The translations under genes were made by a program, and so were the position numbers. From Temnopleurus reevesii (taxonomy: Eukaryota; Echinodermata; Echinoidea; Temnopleuroida; Temnopleuridae), in NCBI GenBank assembly GCA_036244855.1, contig BQKZ01001934.1, positions 1 to 64,000 on the forward strand: DNA of 64,000 bases, in the 5' to 3' direction. How positions within the stretch are numbered: the first letter of the stretch is position 1; the number at the start of each line of letters is the position of its first letter. This document shows positions 53,521-64,000 of the stretch, in pieces. Under the pieces are notes generated by a model that was given only the letters and a program-made list of their open reading frames with translations, was not told the DNA's origin and made no database searches.

Positions 53521-56391
53521 TATGGATGTGAGTGAGCGGAATATGATGTAGCTAGGTTGACACCTTCACGACTTTTGGGCACGAACTGGGAGGCTCCCGC
53601 ATTGTTCACAACTAGTCCTAGCACAGTTCACAACGATTTTACAAAAAAATTCACGAATGCGTGCCCATTTGTGTCCACATTGACACAAGCTAGCAAGATG
53701 AGTTCACGCATAACTTGCGCACAGTTAACACACTGCAAGCATTTGCACGACGTCGGATTTGCACAATTCGGAGGGTGTCGTGATTCTTCTGTGTCTCCGT
53801 GATAACATCGACACTTAGTATGGATGACTAATTAAGAGGGCTATTTGTTGCAGTTCGTGACTCGCTCTACAATGCATTTGAACGTTTCATACCGCAATAT
53901 TCCGACGAATTCACGAACAGTTTGTGCATGCTTCACGATCCAGTCACGAATTTTTGTCGTGACTAAAATTTTGAACATTAAAAGATTCTCGCAGTTATGA
54001 CGAGTTTTGCGCACACCTCACGGCAGTTAACGGCTAGTTTACGCACTGGCACGATTTGAGTCGACTTGAGTCGCGTCAATACGTGTCACAAAAAGTGTCA
54101 CATAGCTTTAGGTTTCATGATTCATATTTTAGATGATTTATTTTTGGATGATTGTCTATAAAAATTTTGAGCGAGTGACACATTTGATGAAACCATTTTG
54201 AACAGGGGGTACTGTTAAAATTAGAATGCTAGTCCGTGACAAAACAATACATGTTTGAAATTCAGAAACAATAATGAGGAAGCTGATTCTATATAATGAA
54301 GACTTCAAGAAATTAATAAATTTTATTATAAATTGCAAACGATTATCAAATGGTGGGGACGATTTCTTTTAATCCGCGGAAGGCAAAGTTTTCCTTGATT
54401 TACATGTATTTCAGCCAAATGTTAAAGTGTCACATTCATTTATTGCTCGGATTCGTTCTAAATCATCCGGGGAGGGGCCAGGATGGGGTGGGGATGGTTG
54501 ATCACGCCCAGATGTTGTTTGATGCCAACACAAAAAGGAAATGTCTCCCTCTTGTGAAAATTTGACTTTTATGTTCATCTCGCATCTCGAAGGTGGTCTT
54601 CTGACTTGCAACTCTCGAATCCAGGCAAAGTGAGCAAAGTGAGGGGTGGGGGGGGGGGGGGAAGGATTTCCATCTGGTTTTAATAATTATCAAAAGAAAT
54701 AGAGCTACATGTATGAATTTCCTAAGGGGGGGGTTTTGCCGTCGACGGAAAATGAGAAATTGGGATCGAAAGTTCGAGCAAAAATGTTTACCATTCGCAA
54801 AAGTTGAATGGCAACAATTTTATGCAATACAATAGAGCCTTAATTGGACTACCGATGATCTTTGTTCCTCTAAATTTGCATCATAAGGCAAAAATAATAT
54901 ATGTTGCTTCAATTAGGGGACCAGGCATAGATTATATCGGCCAGATCTTGGCTCGAGATGTTACTAAATATTTTTGTAACGCGGAAGTAAATACTTTTGC
55001 AGGCTTAAGATTACCCCCACACTTATAGCATGTTTTTGTCACTTTTCCCTTCTTTCAAAGTCATAGTTTTGACGAAAATCGATAAAAAATCACCCGATTG
55101 TCAGACATTAAAATGAAAACTAAGAAGGCGATAGAGAGTTTAAATACATCTGTTTTTTTTTTCATCAACAATTGGTCAATGCTACTTTAGGGGCTATCAG
55201 AGGCGGAACCAGAATAAGCATGTGTAAAGCTATTAGTGGTGATAATAATAATGAGAAATATATGCACATATCAAGAACAGCAGAGCACATTTAAATATAA
55301 ATGTTTCAAATAAAAAGCAAAAACAAAAATCTAATTCATTAGTAAATAAGTTGCCAAGAGGTTAGATTTTTGTTAAATAACACATTAAAGCAATTCACTC
55401 TATAGTTTAGCTCTTACAAACGGTACCAAAAATTAGCAAGGTGTTGTCTCTTACTTTAATAGGCAAACATATATCGTAGACTATTTTATTTTTTCCTGTA
55501 AATACTTAAGAAAATTGTACTGGGCTTTAATATTTTTGAAAGAAAAATGCAACAAAAAATATTGTCATTGATGAAAAATGTAGCCCGAGACCCTTTTTTA
55601 GTCATAAAATTTGCTTCTACATTTCGCCCATGTTGAGGTGAAAGTCCGGATTTTGAGCAAGAGAATGTTTTCGATAAATTTCAATTCTTTCAGCTATTGC
55701 CTGTAAATTAGGCATAGCTTTAGACTTCTGACATTTTTAAACCCGATCCCGCTTCCAGTCTGCTCATGGTTCCTGCATTACCGTTTTTATTTGAGCGCTA
55801 AAGGGCACCATAAGCCTTTCCGAAGATAATTGCGGGGAGTCGAAATAGTCGTTTGCTTCAATCGCAAAACCCGTTCACTTTCCACACAAAGTCGATTTGG
55901 CGCAGCGGCTCAAAATGAGAAATGAGTCTTAACTTGAGTAAACAATATTGTGACCTCAGTCAGGGGACAAGACAAGGGAATTTCGGGAGCGACGTACAAA
56001 AGTATCATTTGCAACCTTTAACAAAGAATTAAAGTAAGTGAAAATTTCCAATATATGTTAAAGAATCTTGTGTTTTATGATTTCAGAAATGTGTATTTAT
56101 TTGACAGTTTTATTGTCGTGATTATGAGAGTAGAATTCCCGATCGGAGAGAGTTGCGGCGGATGCGGTGCAATTTCATGTCATGGTTGGTATTCGCAGAA
56201 CAAGTGCTGCTGTCGTGATGGGCCTGATATGAGCCTCTGAGACAGCGACTGAGCCTCTGAGCCTGAGCTGAGGCAGACTGATTGAACTTCATAATATGCT
56301 TGAAGATGGAGTCTGAAAACTCGATCTATCATTACACGTTACGGTTGTTACGCTATTTGCGTTATTGCGCTAGTATGATGGAAGTCTATAA
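53521..56391. other. Non-coding; one short Cys-rich open frame
   Basis: Nothing recognised apart from a poly-G run near 54648-54661 and the Cys-rich frame at 56055-56240 (see findings). The 53540-54090 part is rich in CACGA/TCGTG words, without an ordered repeat. Confidence 0.4.
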
Positions 56392-56893
56392 AGGCACGCA
56401 CCTTATTTCTGAGCAAATATAAAACAGTAAAATATATCATTCAATCACTGAATCTGGTATCACTCGAAGGAGAATATTCTGAAGATTATGAAGATATAAA
56501 TATTGAACAGAAAAAAGCACAACAATCGTCTACGAGGAACAGTTTCCGACAACGTCTTCCAAACTGTAGTAGTTTTTGGAACACATTTAAAGGCACGCAC
56601 TGCTCTTTTGCCGATCAAATAAACGATAATAATGAACTTTTATTGCTATATTTTCTACTTCCTAATGTCATAAAAATTCTAGAGATTAATATGAAATAGT
56701 ATAAAACCATTGGTATTAAAGAAAACTAACGATTTTGTGCCCAAGTCTTGACTGCACTAGCAAAAATTTACGTTCGCAAAGGCTTCCTTAGTCCCATGCA
56801 TAGACAAGCCACAGAGTTTTTTTAGCGCGTATTTGCCATAGATAAAACGCGCATTTTGAATGCGTGCCTTTTTATTACGCGTGCCTTTATATG
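56392..56893. mobile_element. Possible MITE with AAAGGCACGCA termini
   Basis: TATAAAGGCACGCACC (from about 56388) and ACGCGTGCCTTTATAT (to 56893) are inverted. A second, inner pair (AAAGGCACGCACT at 56590 and AATGCGTGCCTTT near 56865) lies inside. This suggests nesting of two related elements. Confidence 0.45.
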
Positions 56894-59035
56894 AGCGGAC
56901 CATATTATTTGCGTTATTGAAACAATTTTTTTATTGCGTTATCTGTCTCCTCTCCTCCTCTCCATTCATTGCTACCCGTTTCGTCATGCTGGAGATAGGT
57001 CTAACTAACTTGTAATGTTGTATCCACTCCCAATGATTGAAATGATTAATAATTGAATTACTTGATAGATTGACTTGTGCACAAATCTACTCACACAGTG
57101 ATACCGTACCGTACGAGGACCGGTTTCCGGCCATCCTGGTATAAACGGCCACCAAGCCTCATGCAGTTTGTCTATGGCGCGCACATGGCGCGCAATTAGG
57201 TTAAATGCGCGCCCAAATAAGCGCACGTACGCTTCAACACAATCCCTATGGAGGCTCAAATCACCAGGCAGGCGGCCGGAAACACCCGTCCCATGTTGCT
57301 TGGCGATCGCCGATTGCTGCGCGAATATACGGGCGCCATTCATTAAGTTATGCACATCAATTAAAAGCCCAGAATTTCGGCTAAATTATGATCTAAAAAT
57401 AAACTTGAAATGCTGGATCTTGTGACTTGTGGAAGAGCAAAACTGCTTAAGCGGCCGGAAAGTGGTGCTCATACGGTATGTGCACCATTATCCAATCACC
57501 CAGCAAATTTCGCAGAAATGGAATGTGCATGGATGTAATCTGTGAAGTGTGATTGCTCTACCTAGCACAGTCCAATTTTCTTATCACCCTTATGGTATTG
57601 AATAGACTTCTGCACCTAATTGTTCTATAAGTTGACGTCATTCTTATTCTGCTGGTCGCTTCTCCATTTTTAAAACAAATTGTGTGTGTGTGTGTATGAG
57701 AAAATGGGCAGGCCAGAGAGTGTGTGCATGTGTGTGTGTGTGTCGTTTTTAGTGAAAATCTAGTTTCCATACAGCATGGTAATACAGGATGTATATTGAA
57801 ATCGTGCACCCACAGAAATATGTGCACTTACCGCGATTATACGTAAAATGGCAAACCAGGTCTAAAGATTATTTCACTTCTCAGTTTATTTTCAAGATTG
57901 TAAACCGGTAAAGCCAGTTAACAGACACTTAGAAGGAAATAAACTTAAATTTATGTTTTTAGAGTTCATCCTCATTCAAAGCAACCTGCTTTTGCCGTAA
58001 TTGCCGCACTTCAACATGCGATCATATTTCTTTAAGTTAATCATTTCAATACATGTTCAATATTACCATGCTGCCAAGTAACTGGATGTTTACTTTACTA
58101 TAGTATTAGCAGCAATAGATATAGATCTGGGTCTTTGCATGGATATTGGTCAGCTTTTTCATGCAATGTCCATGTAACGATGGTATTGAATTTCTCAGGC
58201 ATAAAGATTAATTTAGGTCTTGTTAAAATTGAGCTTTCACTGAAAATTTGCCCTCTTGTCTCACTCTCAAATCTCAGTAGTACACATTTGAATTGAAAAT
58301 ATATTACGGATTTGAAGCAACAGGCTTTCAAAATTTACTTTTATTTATGGACATTGCATAATTTTCTTTTACATCATAATACGAAATTGTCTGATATCAA
58401 ATAACAATTTGACATGGTCTTTGATTAATGCTGCTGGATGGGACGCTATTCTATATTTATTTCTTTTTTTTTTTTTACTAATAATGTAATTATTGGACTA
58501 TAGTTACATGTACCTAGTTTGAAAATGGCACATATTTTTAGTTCTTGTATGTCGCAAAAACTGACCCAACCCCATACCCATCTATATTGATAAATTTATT
58601 AGTTGTGTACCGGATTCACCAGTAAATATAGGCCCCCAATCCCCAAATCATTTCGCCACTCTCCTGTTTAGACCCCATGTATACCTACATGTAAGCACTG
58701 ACCCTGGGAATATAATGTAAGCCTCCCACTGCATCACCTCAAAAATCAAAGAGAATAAAAAAAGAAAATGGAGAAGACCCATGACTGCACATGTATCTGT
58801 GGGTTTTTTTAATAAAGGGGTGTTGACATTTTCTTCCCCCCTCCCTTGTTACAGTGAATTCCTCTACTTTTTAAATTACGTTATAAATGGGGACTAAAGT
58901 TGAAGTCAACACAGCTTCTATTATTTTTACCCATTTTTAATGTGTAATATTTAGAGATGTTCCTGTTACAAACTTCCCAACGTATTTTAGATATCACTGG
59001 GTTTGATATTTTTGCACATGTACATATACACAAAT
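56894..59035. other. Non-coding; GC-richer patch near 57.1-57.3 kb
   Basis: 57170-57330 has several GCGCGC words but no recognised exon. A (TG)n tract is at 57681-57742. Nothing else recognised. Confidence 0.45.
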
Positions 59036-59071
59036 GTCTATTATTATAATTATTATCATTATAAACATTAT

Positions 59072-60480
<1,409 letters not shown>

Positions 60481-60578
60481 AAAGATTCTCTCTCGATACC
60501 TCTATACACAGTACTTAGAATGCAATCATTTCTTGCGTTGATAACGAGATTTGTCTTCTATTATTTTGTCTCTGACAG

Positions 60579-60637
60579 AAGGTGTCAGCATGCAGCAGCC
60601 ACCCCTTCCCCCACAGCAGCAGAGAAAGGGGAAGGCA
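60579..60637 (+). pseudogene. Upstream duplicate of the P/Q/K-rich exon
   Basis: The acceptor TCTCTGACAG and exon body (GGTGTCAGCATGCAGCAGCC) match the exon at 60772-60832 and its lead-in. At the donor position a C run of about 25 bases follows GGCAA, so no GT donor remains. Confidence 0.6.
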
Positions 60638-60771
60638 ACCCCCCCCCCCCCCCCCCCCCCCCCCCTTGGCGTTTTTAGGGTTCATTCTGTGTACACAGTA
60701 CCTTAAGTTTATTAGCAATCATTTCCTGCGTTGATAACGAGATTTGTTCTTTTAATTTCTTTCTTTGACAG

Positions 60772-60832
60772 GAGGTGTCAGCATGCAGCAGCCACCCCCT
60801 CCCCCACAGCAGCAGAGGAAGAGGAAGGCAGG
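60772..60832 (+). CDS. 61-bp P/Q/K-rich exon of an unidentified gene
   Basis: Bounded by TTTCTTTGACAG and GGCAGG/GTAAGT, both strong splice sites. The open frame reads GVSMQQPPPPPQQQRKRKA, a proline/glutamine run ending in a basic cluster like a nuclear localisation signal. The composition is somewhat like the Q-P-x-x-R-K-R-K segment of LIM-domain-binding (LDB/CLIM) proteins, but it is low-complexity and I do not assign it. Neighbouring exons are not visible in the window. Confidence 0.5.
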
Positions 60833-60996
60833 GTAAGTTATGTCATACTTTTAGTTTCCTTCTTCAACTCATTATTAAGACGTTAGACGAGTTTGCACTC
60901 AAGAGGTTTGTAAATTAATAGCTCCCAACTTCTGGGACATGTACACTTTTGTAACATAAAAGATATACAATGATTTGAATTGCCATAGACTTTATC

Positions 60997-61538
60997 AAAA
61001 GAAGAGTCTACCCAAAAATAATAATTTTTTAACAGAAGCAGAAAAAATTGGTGAGTCAAATAAAAAAAAATCGTTTGAAGAAAATCAGACAAGTAATAGA
61101 GAAGTTATTAATTTTTAAAGATTTGAAAAAATGGGCAAATCAGTAGAAGTCTCCATAGATGTTGCCAATCTGATGACATCACGGGTGCACATGTAACCAG
61201 AGTTTTCATTATAAATATGGTGCAAAATTCCTCATTTTTACAGAAAGTTCCAAAGTTTGTATGAATGTAAACATGCAAATAGTGGGTCTACGTACATATC
61301 ATCAAGATATCCTACGGTTAAAGTTTTGAGGAAATCATATTTCGGGGGAAAAATGTAACATTTTATGACATTGATGTGAATGTAATAAACGGTCATTTGT
61401 GCACCTATGACGTCATCAGTTGCCAATTTGTCTAAATATACAAACATTCATAACTTTCTTATTAGTTGTCCAATTTTTTTTTCATCTAATTTTCCAGCTC
61501 CCGCTGAAGAAATATTATTTTTGGGTAGCCTCTCCTTT
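60997..61538. mobile_element. Large imperfect palindrome (MITE-like)
   Basis: AAAAGAAGAGTCTACCCAAA at the left is inverted at the right (TTTTGGGTAGCCTCTCCTTTT-like end). Inner pairs include TGATGACATCACGGGTGCAC with GTGCACCTATGACGTCATCA, and GTTGCCAAT with its complement-like partner. Confidence 0.65.
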
Positions 61539-63589
61539 TAAGGTCTATCGTAAGTTGTAATATAAAAGATGCAATTACACTTTATTACGATAAATATTAA
61601 TCGTAAGTGTATGGCAAAATGTGTACCATAGAGATATGATTAATTTTCAATTACTCGTACAGGCCGCTGATCTGGCAGAATACTAGTATTCCATTCAGTA
61701 CTGCATTGTATCTTGAGATCAGTTGTTTAGAAATTACTGTAAAAGCCAATATTTTAGAGTACATAAATTTTAGCGAATGAACTGAATTTCAGACCTTTGT
61801 CCACATTAGCGAATAGGTATTTTCACGTTTTGAAATAATATTCTACACAAGTCTATGGGCATTTTTGAGGGAGAAGTTTAGCGAATTTGTGGTCGCGAAA
61901 TTCACGAAAATAAAACCTCAGGGACTGAATTTAAGAATTTGCAGGGGAGCTACAGATAGCTCTCCTAGGTGCTCTCAGGGAGGGTTTTAGGGGAGCTAAA
62001 TTGGGTCTTCATGTAGTAAAATTGGGGTTACAAGGGGCCCAATAAGTCACTCCCCCAAAAGCATTTAAGGGGAGCTTTAGGAGAGCAATCGCTCTCACTC
62101 CCCTTAAGATTTATTCCCTGCATGATCAAGTTTGATATCGCTGTGAAACTTAGATATTCACCTTTAGAATTATACCCAATTTGTTTTAATGATGTAATCA
62201 TGAAATGTGACTCCTTGGACAAACATGTCTCTCTCAATATCAGTCATAACTTTTAATTAAATGGTTTCTAATAATTGAATGCATGTGAATGCTGATTTAA
62301 GTGCACTTAATTTTGTTGACATCTTTAAAAAAAAAAAACAGCCAGTGTTCCCCCAAGTATGAATGAAAATGAATTCTGTTGATGTGACTCTATGGATGAA
62401 ACATATTTACCAATATTGGACTTGAAAAATATCTCCATGCAGAAAAATTTTAACAGACTTTTCAAAAGTGTAATGCACCCTGTTATTGTTTCTAAATGAA
62501 GCCTTTCTTCACATAAAACTTCTAAAAATCACTCAAAACTTTGAAGTATATTCTGTCCCTTTATCATTTCTTATCTCAATGCACACTTTGTTTTGTTCAA
62601 TTAATTTGATTTACTTGGTCATCAATTGCACTTGATTTACGTTCTTAAGCCAATTAATGGAGACGTGTAGAGAATTATGACTCAGCAGTCCCTCTCTAAT
62701 ACTGTTAATCTACTATGTGATACTACAAGCAGGTGATTAGTATACTTACAGTATACCACAGTGTAAACTACATGTAGACACTAGATTGTGTGTGTTTGTT
62801 GAGGTGTGGGATGTTTTAAGTTGTGTGTTTTAGGAAAGGGATTAGGAATCCAAGCAAAATTTAAACCATGATTTTTGTGCATTTTATATTTGATCATATG
62901 AAAAACATAACGTATATGTATAACTAGTTTTTACACACAGCATGTTTACTTTTCCAAAATTATTATGCATGGCAAATTTGTCTTTCCCTCATGAATTTAT
63001 GTTATTGGTGTAGCAATATTTACTTTTTAATAATTTTATTTTGTTTATTTATAGTACATTTATAGCTGAGAGATTTCCAACATTTGCTCCGGCAACAATT
63101 GTTTTGGTCCTAATTATTCACTAGATGTAGGATTAGGGTAAGAGTTAGGTTTGAGACCTGTGAGGTGTGGAGTTTGTTTTTTATGGAATTTTATAATTAC
63201 ATGGATTTACTCTGTAGTGTATCCACCAGAGGAAAATTACGCCAAAAATAATGTCATGGGAATGACAAAAAAAACTTGCTAAAATGGAAATGTTAAATTA
63301 CTTGTTTTTGAAGCCCAATAAACAAATTAGAAATTGAGAACTTCACATTTTAGAAAAATGTAAGAGAGAACCTATAATAGGTGAAGGTCATTATTAGTCT
63401 TTTTGTGTACAATTACATGTTATACATTTAAGTTTAGTCAGTTTACATCCTTGCATAATATAGACTTTCTTGTGAATTATGACAAGAAGGCCTAGTACAG
63501 TGCATAAATTCTCTAATATTATTTCAATGGCAGCTTCATAAAGAAAGGGAGAAACAGACACTTTATATGCATTTTGTAAAAAACTAAGG
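61539..63589. other. Non-coding, probably intronic
   Basis: AT-rich. 61555-61660 weakly resembles the GTAACATAAA MITE type. 61930-62115 is an imperfect repeat of GGGGAGCT / GGAGAGCA words. No exon recognised. Confidence 0.4.
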
Positions 63590-64000
63590 AAAAGGGAAAT
63601 ATGATAGGTTAAAAGACATCGAGAGAGATGGGGAGGGAGGAAGAGAGATAAAGAGAAGGAGAGAGATGGGGAGATATGAAGAGAAGGAGATGGTTTGGGA
63701 AGAAGGAAGATAGAGAAAGAGAAGGAGAGAGATGGGGAGAGAAAAGAGAAGGGGAGAGATGGGGAGAGAGAAAGAGCAGGAGAGAAACGGGGAGGGAGGA
63801 AGAGAGAGAAAGAGAATGAAAAAGATGGGGAGGGAAGAAGAGAGAGAAAGAGAAGGAGAGATATGAAGAGAGAGAAAGAGAAGGAGAGTAATTGGGGGAT
63901 GGGGGAAGAAATAGGAGAGAGATGGGGAGGAAAAGGAAGAGAGAGAAAGAAATAGGAGAAAGAAGGGGAGAGGAAGAGGAGAAGAAAGATGGGGAGGGAG
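63590..64000. repeat. Purine-rich simple repeat (GAGA/GGGAGA)
   Basis: Imperfect units around GAGAGATGGGGAG with AAAGAGAAGG continue to the end of the window. The Lys/Glu/Arg-rich open frame across it is an artefact. Confidence 0.9.

Noticed and set aside
53217..53624. 135-residue frame with Ser/Leu and Thr/His runs
   Set aside because: Covers GA and GT microsatellites; no domain.
57005..57355. 116-residue minus-strand frame in a GC-richer patch
   Set aside because: No recognisable domain, splice context or conserved motif; composition follows the GCGC-rich sequence.
63695..63955. Lys/Glu/Arg-rich open frame
   Set aside because: Translation of a purine-rich simple repeat.

Overview
The window looks like a stretch of an AT-rich, repeat-dense invertebrate deuterostome genome; a sea urchin or another echinoderm is my best guess. 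The basis is short vertebrate-like coding exons in long non-coding DNA, Ty3/gypsy, hAT, LINE and tRNA-derived SINE relics, many palindromic MITEs, and rapidly radiated class A GPCRs. The species is inferred, not proven. There is no bacterial-style gene organisation.

Layout. 1-3.9 kb: non-coding DNA with a GAT microsatellite, a LINE reverse-transcriptase remnant and a foldback element with a 9-bp target duplication. 3.9-7.9 kb: a five-exon phosphomevalonate kinase (PMVK) gene on the plus strand. 5.3-11.7 kb: a zone of repeated local duplication. It holds a dead second copy of PMVK exon 3, at least five extra copies or relics of exon 4, a repeated ~1.7-kb block that starts in the last PMVK codons, and duplicated pieces of an unrelated minus-strand pseudogene. 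12-17 kb: minus-strand remnants of multicopy transposon-like families. 17.1-22.4 kb: a complete, uninterrupted Ty3/gypsy retrotransposon on the minus strand, with 114-bp LTRs, a 5-bp target duplication (GTCTG) and a tRNA-Leu primer site. 22.4-29 kb: a SINE, an L1-like ORF1-only copy, a 38-bp minisatellite that multiplies the 5' splice site of a SWIM-finger exon, and a hAT transposase fragment. 30.8-31.4 kb: assembly gap.

35.0-37.5 kb: a two-exon orphan class A GPCR (plus strand), with MITEs and tRNA-like sequences in its intron. 38.6-44.9 kb: a field of palindromes, including four copies of one 128-130-bp inverted repeat and a perfect 42-bp-arm hairpin. 46.9-47.1 kb: second gap. 48.6-49.7 kb: an intronless class A GPCR (minus strand) with a SINE about 20 bp behind its stop codon. 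50-60 kb: LINE tails, MITEs and microsatellites. 60.5-60.9 kb: a tandemly duplicated short P/Q/K-rich exon of an unidentified plus-strand gene. The window ends in a purine-rich simple repeat.

Functionally, the host genes are one metabolic enzyme (mevalonate pathway) and two orphan receptors. They share no evident pathway. The recurrent theme is local duplication of exons and splice sites next to mobile elements.
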